Source: Methanobacteriota archaeon (GTDB lineage: Archaea > Halobacteriota > Methanomicrobia > Methanomicrobiales > Methanospirillaceae). From it: a stretch of 64,000 nucleotides of DNA. Below, piece after piece: positions 8,539 to 16,452 of this stretch (positions within the stretch are counted from its first letter, which is position 1; each line of letters starts with the position of its first letter). The notes under the pieces are model-generated. The model worked only from the letters and a program-made list of their open reading frames with translations. It was not told the origin of the DNA and did no database searches. The stretch lies in NCBI GenBank assembly GCA_029547605.1, contig JAKPPB010000063.1, forward strand, positions 98,689-162,688, written 5' to 3'. Position numbers and translations under genes: made by a program.

Positions 8539-9284
8539 TTTTGCAATCTCCTCTTATACAGGAAATATGCGACTGCGAGGAGTATCAGGACTGCCATCAG
8601 CACCCCAATCCCCGCGATAAGGTTCATGAAGATGAGTTCCTTTATCAGCTGGGCCCCGACAGCAATCAGCATACATCCCGCAATCGCCCCAAGTGAGATC
8701 GCCACGAGTGTCCGCCCGGCCGAGAGACCTATCATCCTTCCCACGAGGGTTCCCCCGATCCCCCCGCTCCCCTGAAGCGGAAACATCACGAAAAGGGCCA
8801 CCCCGGCAAAGTAAAAGCGTTCGAGCCATGGTCTCCTGTTCACAAAGTCTCCGCCTCTCTCCAGGAAATGCTGTATCCACTTCCCCAGCAGGGGGATCTT
8901 GAGTGCCAGGTCACAGTTCAGGGCCATGAATATCGCAGACAGCATGTCCATGAGGGCAATTGACCATGCCATCAGCCACCACGGGAACCCGATGGCAATC
9001 CCAAGAGGGATGACGCTCTCTTTGCCGGCGGGGGGGAAGACGTATGCGAGCATCAGCCCGCCGAGGATAAGCGCATTCTCATAAGGGAGCATGAGCAGGC
9101 AGATCCCGAAATACGCTCCCCCGATAAGGAAAGGGAGAACGAGGCGGACGACCCGCTCGGGGAGAGAGACCTCTTTGTAAGGACAGATGTCGAGATAAGG
9201 TATGCGGACGGGGAGCGGCATGCGGCAGGGGGTATGTATGAACGCTCTGGATTTGCCAGGCTCTTCTTGAGGACATGTCATCAT
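8535..9284 (-). CDS. Putative small multidrug export-type membrane protein
   Basis: This 249-residue membrane protein has about six hydrophobic segments after a cytoplasmic N-terminal stretch of some 45 residues. The region KESVIPLGIAIGFP and the later GSGGIGGTLVGRMIG segment match the Sm_multidrug_ex (DUF) family, whose transport role is not proven. The start is uncertain: ATG at 9284, or an internal ATG at 9221. It is the first gene of a tight unit with the small ORF and the DUF2121 protein, and it diverges from the GDPD gene across a shared TATA palindrome (9333-9345). Confidence 0.72.
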   Translation of the reverse strand: MMTCPQEEPGKSRAFIHTPCRMPLPVRIPYLDICPYKEVSLPERVVRLVLPFLIGGAYFGICLLMLPYENALILGGLMLAYVFPPAGKESVIPLGIAIGFPWWLMAWSIALMDMLSAIFMALNCDLALKIPLLGKWIQHFLERGGDFVNRRPWLERFYFAGVALFVMFPLQGSGGIGGTLVGRMIGLSAGRTLVAISLGAIAGCMLIAVGAQLIKELIFMNLIAGIGVLMAVLILLAVAYFLYKRRLQK

Positions 9285-9332
9285 GCGAATACATTACACT
9301 ATTTGTTCAAGAGAAGGAGGGACAGACCCGTC

Positions 9333-9345
9333 GATTATTTTAATC
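9333..9345. promoter_or_regulatory. Palindromic, probably bidirectional TATA element
   Basis: GATTA-TTT-TAATC has perfect 5-base arms and lies between the divergent genes starting at 9284 (-) and 9368 (+). It reads as a TATA-like element in both directions. On the plus strand it is about 28 bases from the ATG at 9368, which suggests a leaderless transcript. Confidence 0.45.
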
Positions 9346-9367
9346 AGTGGTGAAAGAATCCCCATTG

Positions 9368-10048
9368 ATGTTCATTGTGGGCCACAGGGGCACAAGGGTT
9401 GGGGGTCCTGAGAATACCTGCAAGGCAATACGGAGGGGCATGGTGTGTGCGGATTTCGTTGAGGTGGATGTCAGGCTCTCCCGTGACAGGGTCCCGGTCA
9501 TCATGCATGACCCGACCCTGGACCGTACTACCAGCGTGAGCGGACGAGTCGCAGACCTGACCGCGAATGAACTGGCAGCCCTTGATGCGGGGGAGGGAGA
9601 GCATGTTCCTTCGCTCAGGGAAATATGTGAAGAGATCAGGGGAAAGTGCGGGCTCTTCGTCGAGATAAAGGAGCCAGGATCCGAGATTGAGGTCTGCCGG
9701 GTCCTGGACAGGGAGGCCCCTTCCCCTCTCATGGTGGTCTCGTTCCACCGTGCATCGCTCGAGATGGTCTCAGAGATCCTTTCCGGCATACAGAACGGCC
9801 TGATCTATTCACAACCACTCCCTGACGTTTCAGCCATGGCCGTCCGAAAACACATCCGGGCCATCCTGCCCAGGAAGGATCTCCTTGATCGAGAACTTGT
9901 TGCTGATGCCCAACGACATGGTATCCTCGTGATCCCCTGGACCCTGAATGCAGAAGATCAATGGGAGGAAGCGAGGGATCTCGGAGTTGATGGGTTTGTC
10001 ACCGATGATCCATGCAACGCCAGGAGATGGAGAGATGGAGCAATCTGA
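9368..10048 (+). CDS. Glycerophosphodiester phosphodiesterase
   Basis: This 226-residue GDPD-family TIM-barrel enzyme hydrolyses glycerophosphodiesters to glycerol phosphate and an alcohol. The catalytic pattern is complete: GHRG near the N-terminus, PENT, E-V-DVRLSRD-PVIMHD, then FVEIKEPG and a C-terminal WTLNAEDQ. I chose the ATG at 9368 because a TATA palindrome sits about 28 bases upstream and no Shine-Dalgarno supports the GTG at 9347. In archaea the substrate could be an ether-lipid headgroup; that is inference. Confidence 0.88.
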   Translation: MFIVGHRGTRVGGPENTCKAIRRGMVCADFVEVDVRLSRDRVPVIMHDPTLDRTTSVSGRVADLTANELAALDAGEGEHVPSLREICEEIRGKCGLFVEIKEPGSEIEVCRVLDREAPSPLMVVSFHRASLEMVSEILSGIQNGLIYSQPLPDVSAMAVRKHIRAILPRKDLLDRELVADAQRHGILVIPWTLNAEDQWEEARDLGVDGFVTDDPCNARRWRDGAI

Positions 10049-10205
10049 AATGCAGGCACCTCTACCTCACCGGTTCACTTCGGCGCCACCGGGTCCCAAG
10101 GGCCCCATCGCAATCCCCGGTATCTTCATTCGTTGGGGAAATTGTTGCCCGCGGGAAAATGGGGAATCTTTTTTTTCTCCTCTGCCGCATCTGCCTAATG
10201 ACGCC

Positions 10206-11984
10206 ATGGATACCGGAATTCTCCTTCTTGGGGCAGTCCTTGCAGTCACGATCATCCTCTTCGTGAGCGAATGGGTCAGGATAGATATGGTCGCCATCAT
10301 GGCGAGCCTATCCCTGGCCTGGCTTGGCCTCATCTCCCCAATGGATGCGTTCTCTGGATTTGCGTCGAACGCGGTCATTGCAATGGTCGCGGTGATGATC
10401 CTTGGGTATGGCATCGAGCGGACGGGCGTCACCTCACGCATCGCCGATGCCATCATCCGGCATGCCGGGACAAGCGATCAGCGGGTCGTTGCCACCACCT
10501 CGATGACAGTAGGTCTCCTCTCGTCAGTCCTTCAGAACATCGGGTCGGCGGCGCTCTTTCTGCCCGCAGTGAGGAGGATTGGGAAACAGACCAGGATCCC
10601 CGTTTCACGCCTGATGATGCCGATGGGGTTTGCCGCGATCCTCGGGGGGAGCATCACGATGATCGGGTCAAGTCCCCTGATTGTCCTGAATGATCTCCTC
10701 AGGCAGTCCGATGCAGCCCCATTCTCCCTCTTTGCGGTCACGCCGATAGGGGTACCCCTCCTTGCTGCAGGGGTGCTGCTCTTTGCATTCGCCGGGGATC
10801 GCATTCTCCCAAGAAGGGAGGAGGTGGTCAAAAGGACGAGTGTTGCCGAGATCTGGGGGATAGACCATCCGCTCAGGACCGCAACCATCACTCCTTCCTC
10901 ATCCCTTGTGGGAAAGACCCGGGAGGAGGCATTTTTCAAGATTCGGTACGGCCTTGACCTTCTTGCTATCCGGTCCCTCCGCGAGATCACTATTGCACCC
11001 TCGCGTGCGACGCGCTTCGCGGAAGGCCAAGAACTCGCCTTCATCGGGCCGGAGGAAGGGTTTTTAAAGTTCATCAGGGAATCCGGCTGCATATCCCCGG
11101 GGCCTGAAAGCAGGTTCAAGGAGATCCTCGATGGTGAAGGATATGGATTTGCGGAGTTGATAGTCAGGCCGAAAGCCTCCCTCATCGGCAAGACAATGCG
11201 CGAGATAAGGTTCAGGCAGTTGTTCTCGATCGAACCAATCGTTCACCAGAGGGGAGAGACCGAGACCCGCGCCGACTTTTCGCATATGCCCCTTGCTGCA
11301 GGAGATGTTATTGTGGCGTTCGGGGCCTGGGACACACTCCGGCTCCTCGCCGGGCACAAGGACCTCCTTCTCCTCACCCATCCCGAAGGTGACGCGGTGC
11401 GGCATGGTATGGCGCACCTTGCAGTGCTGATATTCGCTGCGTCACTTGCCCTCACCGTGACCGGTGTCCCCCTCTCGCTTGCCCTCCTCACGGGTGCGGC
11501 AGCGATGGTCATTTCGGGAGTGCTGACCATTGACGAGGCCTACCGGGCAATCGAATGGAAGACAATCGCCCTGATCGGTGGACTGATACCGCTCGGCATT
11601 GCAATCGAGAAGACTGGTGCGGCAACACTCATCGCGGGAGCCCTCATCGGGGGACTTGGAGGTGCGCATCCACTCGTGATCATGTCTGCCGTGGCAGTAC
11701 TCGCGACGGTGCTCTCTCTCGTGATCTCCAATGTGGCTGCGACGGTACTGCTTGTCCCGCTGGTAATGATTGCCGGAGCCGGGACCGGTGTCGATCCCCG
11801 TGCCCTCGCCCTCCTGGTCGCGGTCTGCGCATCAAACTCATTCATACTTCCCACACACCAGGTCAATGCGCTCCTGATGGGTCCTGGAGGGTATTCCACG
11901 AAGGACTTCATCAAGGCAGGGAGTGTCATGACGGTGATCTTCATCGGGATCGCAGTAACACTCATCTATCTCCTTATCGCATAG
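10206..11984 (+). CDS. SLC13-type permease with RCK_C regulatory domains
   Basis: This 592-residue membrane transporter has an N-terminal half of about six helices, then a soluble middle section (about residues 210-390) with two TrkA-C/RCK_C-like domains: SSLVGKTREEAFFKIRYGLDLLAI and KASLIGKTMREIRFRQLF. A C-terminal helix bundle follows, with the SNVAATVLLVPL and SNSFILPTHQVNALLM stretches seen in SLC13/ArsB-like anion symporters. Related proteins move sulfate, dicarboxylates or other anions with sodium. The frame is open upstream into the GDPD gene, but MDTGILLLGAV at 10206 is the natural start. The sulfur genes immediately downstream make sulfur-oxyanion transport conceivable. Confidence 0.85.
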   Translation: MDTGILLLGAVLAVTIILFVSEWVRIDMVAIMASLSLAWLGLISPMDAFSGFASNAVIAMVAVMILGYGIERTGVTSRIADAIIRHAGTSDQRVVATTSMTVGLLSSVLQNIGSAALFLPAVRRIGKQTRIPVSRLMMPMGFAAILGGSITMIGSSPLIVLNDLLRQSDAAPFSLFAVTPIGVPLLAAGVLLFAFAGDRILPRREEVVKRTSVAEIWGIDHPLRTATITPSSSLVGKTREEAFFKIRYGLDLLAIRSLREITIAPSRATRFAEGQELAFIGPEEGFLKFIRESGCISPGPESRFKEILDGEGYGFAELIVRPKASLIGKTMREIRFRQLFSIEPIVHQRGETETRADFSHMPLAAGDVIVAFGAWDTLRLLAGHKDLLLLTHPEGDAVRHGMAHLAVLIFAASLALTVTGVPLSLALLTGAAAMVISGVLTIDEAYRAIEWKTIALIGGLIPLGIAIEKTGAATLIAGALIGGLGGAHPLVIMSAVAVLATVLSLVISNVAATVLLVPLVMIAGAGTGVDPRALALLVAVCASNSFILPTHQVNALLMGPGGYSTKDFIKAGSVMTVIFIGIAVTLIYLLIA

Positions 11985-11998
11985 ACCCTTGAGTGTAT

Positions 11999-13366
11999 AT
12001 GATTATCAGGCAGTTTTTCATCCCCGGCATAGCCCACAGTTCTTACATCGTTGCAGGGAGCAGGACCTGTGCGGTTGTCGATCCTTCCCGCGACGTGGGT
12101 CGGTACATTTCTGCTGCTCGCGAGATGGGGCTTCGGATCACGCATATCCTGGAGACCCACCTCCACGCGGATTTCATATCCGGCCACCTTGACCTTGCGG
12201 AGGCAACCGGCGCAGAGATCTATGCGCCAAAATCCGGTAAGTGTGAATTCCCCCATGTTGCACTTACTGAAGGCGACGAATTACCGCTTGAGCACATCCA
12301 TTTCAGGATAATTGAGACGGCCGGCCACACTCCCGAGCACATCTCATATATTGCGACCGATACGTCCCGCGGCGAGACCCCCGTTGCCCTCTTCTGCGGC
12401 GATACTCTCTTTGTCGGAGATGTAGGCCGTCCTGACCTTTTTCCCGGGAAAGCCCAGGACCTCGCATCGGCTCTCTACGACAACCTCCATACCAAGATCA
12501 TGACACTCCCCGATGAGTGCGAGGTTTACCCCGCCCATGGGATGGGCTCGCTCTGCGGGAGGGCGATGGCAGCGAAGAGGACGAGCACCGTCGGTTACGA
12601 GAAGAAGTACAACTACGCCCTCCGGATAAGTGAGCGGGGAGAGTTCATCCGCGCCCTTACATCCGATATGCCGGCTGCGCCGGATCACTTCGCCCGCTGT
12701 TCAGAGATCAACCGGGCAGGACCTGCCCTGATGAGAACACTCCCGACACCTTCCCCTGTCGATCCGAAAACCTTCTCAGAGTGGATCCGCAGGAATGATG
12801 CGGTTATCCTCGATGCCCGGAGTTACCCGGCATTCTCGGGGTTACACATCCCTGGTTCGTGGCACATCGACCTTTCCGGAAACTTCGCCACGCAGGCGGG
12901 ATGGATCCTCCCGCCAGGGAGGGATATCCTCCTTGTTGTCGAGTCAAGGGACCAGGCAGAAGAGGCGGCACTCCAGCTCCGCCGCGTCGGATTTGACCGG
13001 GTGCCGGCATTCCTCGAGGGTGGCTTGCTTGCGTGGGGGTCATCGAACCTTCCGATAAGCCGTGTGCCGGTGATCTCGGCAAAGGAGGCCCATTCCCTTG
13101 TCAGTTCAGGCGATGCGTTACTTGTTGATGTCAGGTCATGGGAGGAATGGGAGGCCGGCCATCCGGTTGGGGCTGTGCATATCCCATGGCACGACCTCAG
13201 GACTCGATATACCGAGCTTGATCCCGCCAGGCATACCATCGTGATGTGCAAAGGTGGACAGAGAGGGAGCATCGCGGCAAGCATCCTGAAGATGCATGGC
13301 TTTGAGAAGGTCTCGAACCTCGCGGGGGGATTCCTCGCGTACCAGAGGGCGGGTTTTACGCCATGA
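11999..13366 (+). CDS. Metallo-beta-lactamase fold hydrolase with two rhodanese domains
   Basis: This 455-residue protein resembles persulfide-dioxygenase/rhodanese fusions (for example CstB-like proteins). The MBL domain (about 1-230) has THLHADFISGH, AGHTPEH and CGDTLFVGDVGRPDLF metal and active-site motifs. Two rhodanese domains follow. The first (about 260-350) has ESRD where the active-site Cys would be and should be inactive. The second (about 360-455) has VMCKGGQRGS with the catalytic Cys. Such enzymes process low-molecular-weight persulfides and transfer sulfane sulfur. Its start lies 15 bases after the SLC13-type gene, and two YeeE/YedE genes follow. The start may alternatively be the GTG at 11993. 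Confidence 0.87.
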   Translation: MIIRQFFIPGIAHSSYIVAGSRTCAVVDPSRDVGRYISAAREMGLRITHILETHLHADFISGHLDLAEATGAEIYAPKSGKCEFPHVALTEGDELPLEHIHFRIIETAGHTPEHISYIATDTSRGETPVALFCGDTLFVGDVGRPDLFPGKAQDLASALYDNLHTKIMTLPDECEVYPAHGMGSLCGRAMAAKRTSTVGYEKKYNYALRISERGEFIRALTSDMPAAPDHFARCSEINRAGPALMRTLPTPSPVDPKTFSEWIRRNDAVILDARSYPAFSGLHIPGSWHIDLSGNFATQAGWILPPGRDILLVVESRDQAEEAALQLRRVGFDRVPAFLEGGLLAWGSSNLPISRVPVISAKEAHSLVSSGDALLVDVRSWEEWEAGHPVGAVHIPWHDLRTRYTELDPARHTIVMCKGGQRGSIAASILKMHGFEKVSNLAGGFLAYQRAGFTP

Positions 13367-13418
13367 TGGGAGATATTATCATAGGATAACCCAATCCTCC
13401 CTGGAACGGAGATCGTGC

Positions 13419-13952
13419 ATGTTCACATGGCTTTCAATGGCGACCTGGTCGCCCTATGTCGTCGGCGCGGGGATTGGAGTGCTCGTGTGGGTGGCATTCC
13501 TCCTCTCTGACCGCCCCCTCGGGGCATCAACCGCATATGCGAAGACTGCCGGGATGGTTGAATTGGCAGTCTCGAAGAAAAAGGCAACGGCGATGCCTTA
13601 CTACAGGAAGTTCACGCCGACCGTTGACTGGCAGTGGATGATAGTTGTTGGTATAATTATCGGAGGGTTCCTCTCTGCCTGGATCGGAGGAACCTTTTCG
13701 GTGTTTATTGTCCCCCCCCTCTTTGCAGGAGTTTTCTCTGCGGATCCGCCTCTGCGGATAGCGGTGGCGCTCATCGGGGGGATCCTGATGGGGCTCGGGG
13801 CCAGGTGGGCCGGCGGCTGCACATCGGGACATGGTATATCCGGGACCCTTCAGCTTTCAGTTGCAAGCTGGATAGCGGTGATCTGCTTCTTTGCCGGGGG
13901 GATCCTCGTTGCCGGCATGATCTTTGGGTTCCCGTTCCTTTCGGGGGGCTGA
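13419..13952 (+). CDS. YeeE/YedE-family sulfur transporter, half 1
   Basis: This 177-residue membrane protein has about four to five helices and the family Cys motif GGCTSGHGISG (about residues 129-139). YeeE/YedE (TsuA-like) proteins import thiosulfate or related sulfur species through conserved Cys residues. Here the family appears as two separate half-length genes, this one and the next. The start at ATG 13419 has a GGAG Shine-Dalgarno about 8 bases upstream; the longer frame begins inside the preceding gene. Confidence 0.85.
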   Translation: MFTWLSMATWSPYVVGAGIGVLVWVAFLLSDRPLGASTAYAKTAGMVELAVSKKKATAMPYYRKFTPTVDWQWMIVVGIIIGGFLSAWIGGTFSVFIVPPLFAGVFSADPPLRIAVALIGGILMGLGARWAGGCTSGHGISGTLQLSVASWIAVICFFAGGILVAGMIFGFPFLSGG

Positions 13953-13955
13953 ACC

Positions 13956-14513
13956 ATGGCACTGGAGAAGATCAGGTCGAATTCACACGTGCAGATTGTA
14001 CTCGGGCTTCTCATCGGCATCGCGTTTGGCTTTCTCCTGCAAAAGGGTGAGGTGACAGAGTACGGCGTGATAATCGGACAGCTCCTCCTTTCCGATTTCA
14101 CCGTCGTGAAGGTGATGCTTTCAGCGATCCTCGTGGGGATGATTGGGGTCCATGTGATGAAGGCAAAGGGGCTTGTCCGCCTCCACTGCAAGGCGGGATC
14201 GATTGGTGCAACGGTTGTGGGGGGATTGATCTTTGGCGCCGGGTTTGCCGTTCTCGGGTATTGTCCAGGGACTGCGGCCGGAGCATTTGGATCTGGAGCC
14301 CTGGATGCAGCAGTGGGAATGGCAGGGATAGTGATTGGTGCAGGTCTTTTTGCCCGCCTCTTCCCGTATCTTGAGCGAAAGATCCTGAACAAAGGAGTAT
14401 TTCCCGCGGAGACAATCCCCGACATGCTGGGTGTCCGTCCGGCGTGGGTGGTCGTCGTGGTCGGGATCTTCATCGTCGGGGTCCTTACCGTTCTTGCAGA
14501 ACTCGGCTTATGA
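13956..14513 (+). CDS. YeeE/YedE-family sulfur transporter, half 2
   Basis: This 185-residue membrane protein starts 3 bases after the first half. It carries the second Cys signature GYCPGTAAGAFGSG (about residues 106-119), the counterpart of the GGCTSGHG motif in its partner. Together the two halves would make a pseudo-symmetric pore for sulfur species, supplying or draining the sulfane-sulfur enzyme encoded upstream. Direction of transport and substrate are not shown by the sequence. Confidence 0.85.
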   Translation: MALEKIRSNSHVQIVLGLLIGIAFGFLLQKGEVTEYGVIIGQLLLSDFTVVKVMLSAILVGMIGVHVMKAKGLVRLHCKAGSIGATVVGGLIFGAGFAVLGYCPGTAAGAFGSGALDAAVGMAGIVIGAGLFARLFPYLERKILNKGVFPAETIPDMLGVRPAWVVVVVGIFIVGVLTVLAELGL

Positions 14514-14541
14514 TGGAGAGATCTTCCCCCTCCCTCTCCAT
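14513..14541. terminator. Hairpin after the sulfur operon
   Basis: ATGGAGAG (14513-14520) and CTCTCCAT (14534-14541) form a perfect 8-base inverted repeat immediately after the stop codon of the second YeeE/YedE gene. No long T run follows, so it may be a transcript-end stabiliser or processing element rather than a classic terminator. Confidence 0.4.
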
Positions 14542-14766
14542 CAAAAGGCTGTATGAGAGAGGGAATCTCAATTCAACCTAAAATATACGGGACCATGTTT
14601 CCATCCATTATGAAGACCGCTTCTTCGGCTTTCCTGAAGAGGTGTGCATTTAAGAATAAAGGAAAAGGATTCAGCCATCCCCTTTTTTTCCGCTATTAGT
14701 CCAGTGAGTGGGCATCAGCACACCCTCCAGAAAAGGTTTAAAGGGGCCGGGATGGAGTACTCAGGT

Positions 14767-15192
14767 ATGGCACAGCCTCCGGGGGCAGGTGAAGGCATAC
14801 AGCCAAGAAAGAGCGTACAGATCCCCCTCTTTTACCAGGTGCTGGTGAGCATGATCTTTGTCGCGGTCATCCCGGTCCTCCTCCTCTCGGTCGTCTCCAT
14901 GGGAGGAACGGCCAGCATAGTAGCCACGATTGGCACCCCTGCCACGGTGCTCCTTCTCACCATAGGCACTGTCCTCCTGGTCCTCCTCTGGAGCTACTTT
15001 GTGGCGTCACACATCACCCGGCCGATCGTAGAGCTCTCTTCCATCGCCACAAGGATCAGCAGGGGATATCTGCCGGACAGGGAGATGGAGATCAGGTCAC
15101 ATGACGAGATCGGGGAACTCGTGGCCGCATTCAACCGGATGATCAATACCTACCGGATTCTGGATACCCTTGCAAAGGAAGAGCCGGAGTGA
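14767..15192 (+). CDS. Membrane protein with HAMP domain, no output domain
   Basis: This protein of about 141 residues has two transmembrane helices (about 24-50 and 56-78) followed directly by a HAMP linker (HITRPIVELSSIATRISRG to FNRMINTYRIL). It ends there: no kinase, cyclase or methyl-accepting domain follows. It has almost no extracellular loop, so it is unlikely to bind an external ligand by itself. Starts at 14752 and 14767 are both possible; a GGAG lies 9 bases before 14767. It heads an operon with two Roadblock proteins and a response regulator, to which it may relay a membrane signal. Confidence 0.75.
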   Translation: MAQPPGAGEGIQPRKSVQIPLFYQVLVSMIFVAVIPVLLLSVVSMGGTASIVATIGTPATVLLLTIGTVLLVLLWSYFVASHITRPIVELSSIATRISRGYLPDREMEIRSHDEIGELVAAFNRMINTYRILDTLAKEEPE

Positions 15193-15229
15193 GCGCCTGT
15201 CCAACCTGGTGAAGGGAGGAACTGATCGG

Positions 15230-15577
15230 ATGCTGAAGAACGAACTCCAGCACCTCTTCTCACTCGAAGGGGTGAGGATGGCAATCGTCATCGACTCTGA
15301 GGGCCGGGTCGCCGATGAGATGGGGGCGTCGAATATTCGAGGAGAGCAGCTTGCGGCGGTAGTGGCATTTGTGATGGCAGAGTCCAAAGCAATGGCCACA
15401 CGCCTTGGCCAGGAGCAGATCTCGATGGTCTTCGTTGAGTTCCGGGAACTGGCATTGATCTCTGTTCCCCTCGTCAAGGGGTATTTCCTGGTCGTGATCA
15501 CCGAGGTCGGGGCAAATGTAGGCCAGGTCAGTTATGAAATGAAGAAGCACCAGGATATGATCTCGTCGTTCCTATGA
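15230..15577 (+). CDS. Roadblock/LC7 domain protein
   Basis: This 115-residue protein is a single Roadblock/LC7 (MglB-like) domain. Markers are LQHLFSLEGVRMAIVIDSEGRVADEMG at the N-terminus and the later hydrophobic strands MVFVEF and YFLVVITE. Such domains dimerise and usually regulate small Ras-like GTPases, but no GTPase is encoded in this operon. The ATG at 15230 is preceded by GGGAGGA; the frame could extend to a TTG at 15170. Its stop overlaps the next start (ATGA). Confidence 0.8.
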   Translation: MLKNELQHLFSLEGVRMAIVIDSEGRVADEMGASNIRGEQLAAVVAFVMAESKAMATRLGQEQISMVFVEFRELALISVPLVKGYFLVVITEVGANVGQVSYEMKKHQDMISSFL

Positions 15578-16452
15578 CCGGATCTCTGCCCGCCGGGTTT
15601 TTTGTTGGGGAGATGCAGGCACCGTTCAAGTGGATTCTCATCCACGCGGCACGTTTCCAGGGGATGATCCGCGTGCTCACGCCGGATGGGGAGGGGCATG
15701 TCCTCGTTCGGAAGGGCAATCCGATGGGCTGCAGCTTCCGCAGGGGGAAGGAGGAACTCAAAGGAGAGGCCGCGTATCGTCATATACTCAGCTTTCCCGT
15801 GGTCGACCTCTCCATCTACCGTTACACGAGCGAGGAGATGGAGGAGGCCACCCATCTCTTGATGGAATACGGCTCTCTATGCACCAGCAGTGACAAGAAA
15901 CCGGGGGACAAACCCCCAAGAGCAGATCACTTCTTCCCTCAAACCACGGGGGAACGGGAACCGGCTTCTGTGAATGCCCCCGGTCCGAGGGTTTTACCTC
16001 CCCTTCCCAAGAGGAAACTTCCACCCCGGGAGGCTGTTGCTGAGAGCACCGAAGATGCTGCCGAAGAGACCCCCGTTGTTCTCCCGAGCGGCCTCGATCT
16101 CGAGGACCTCGCCTATCTTCTCCTGGGCCGGATCCTCAGGCTCCCGGGAGTCCAGGCAGTCTCCATATTCGGGAGAGGAAAATCGGTGCTCTCCATTGGG
16201 AACATGGAACTTGATTCCCTTGTAGTCCTTGCCGAGGACATGCTTCGTGCCGCAACAGAGATCAGCACCGTCATGCGTACCGGCTCGTTCGTCCACCTGA
16301 CACTGCAGATCCCTTCAGGGAAGGTGATTGTCGCCCCCTATTTCAATGAGTACCTCTGTATCCTCACCAGCCCCGGAGTCAACCTGGGCCAGATACGCAA
16401 GATCTTGAAGGAAATCCCTGATATGGCCGAAGAAGGGAGGGAGGTCGCCTGA
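15574..16452 (+). CDS. Two-domain protein with C-terminal Roadblock/LC7 domain
   Basis: This 292-residue protein has three parts. An N-terminal globular part (about 1-105) reads like a DUF4388-type/second roadblock-like module. A Pro-rich linker follows (about 105-165). A C-terminal Roadblock/LC7 domain (about 170-285) has LLGRILRLPGVQAVSIFGRG and the strand VIVAPYFNEYLCILTSP. It overlaps its neighbours by 4 bases and 1 base, so it is translationally coupled on both sides. It probably forms a complex with the 115-residue Roadblock protein. The function is unknown. Confidence 0.72.
   Translation: MTGSLPAGFFVGEMQAPFKWILIHAARFQGMIRVLTPDGEGHVLVRKGNPMGCSFRRGKEELKGEAAYRHILSFPVVDLSIYRYTSEEMEEATHLLMEYGSLCTSSDKKPGDKPPRADHFFPQTTGEREPASVNAPGPRVLPPLPKRKLPPREAVAESTEDAAEETPVVLPSGLDLEDLAYLLLGRILRLPGVQAVSIFGRGKSVLSIGNMELDSLVVLAEDMLRAATEISTVMRTGSFVHLTLQIPSGKVIVAPYFNEYLCILTSPGVNLGQIRKILKEIPDMAEEGREVA

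Noticed and set aside
9948..10205. N-terminal extension of the SLC13-type transporter
   Set aside because: The 86 extra codons overlap the GDPD gene and look non-coding; the hydrophobic start at 10206 is typical.
10532..11191. Minus-strand frame of 219 codons inside the SLC13-type gene
   Set aside because: It is antisense to a well-defined transporter with RCK domains and has no recognisable motif.
13296..13418. N-terminal extension of the first YeeE/YedE gene
   Set aside because: The extension overlaps the end of the rhodanese gene and is Arg/Ser-rich; a Shine-Dalgarno supports ATG 13419.
14513..14766. Possible small gene in the gap before the HAMP gene
   Set aside because: No frame with a start signal and protein-like composition was found; only a hairpin and promoter-like TTTAAAG are visible.
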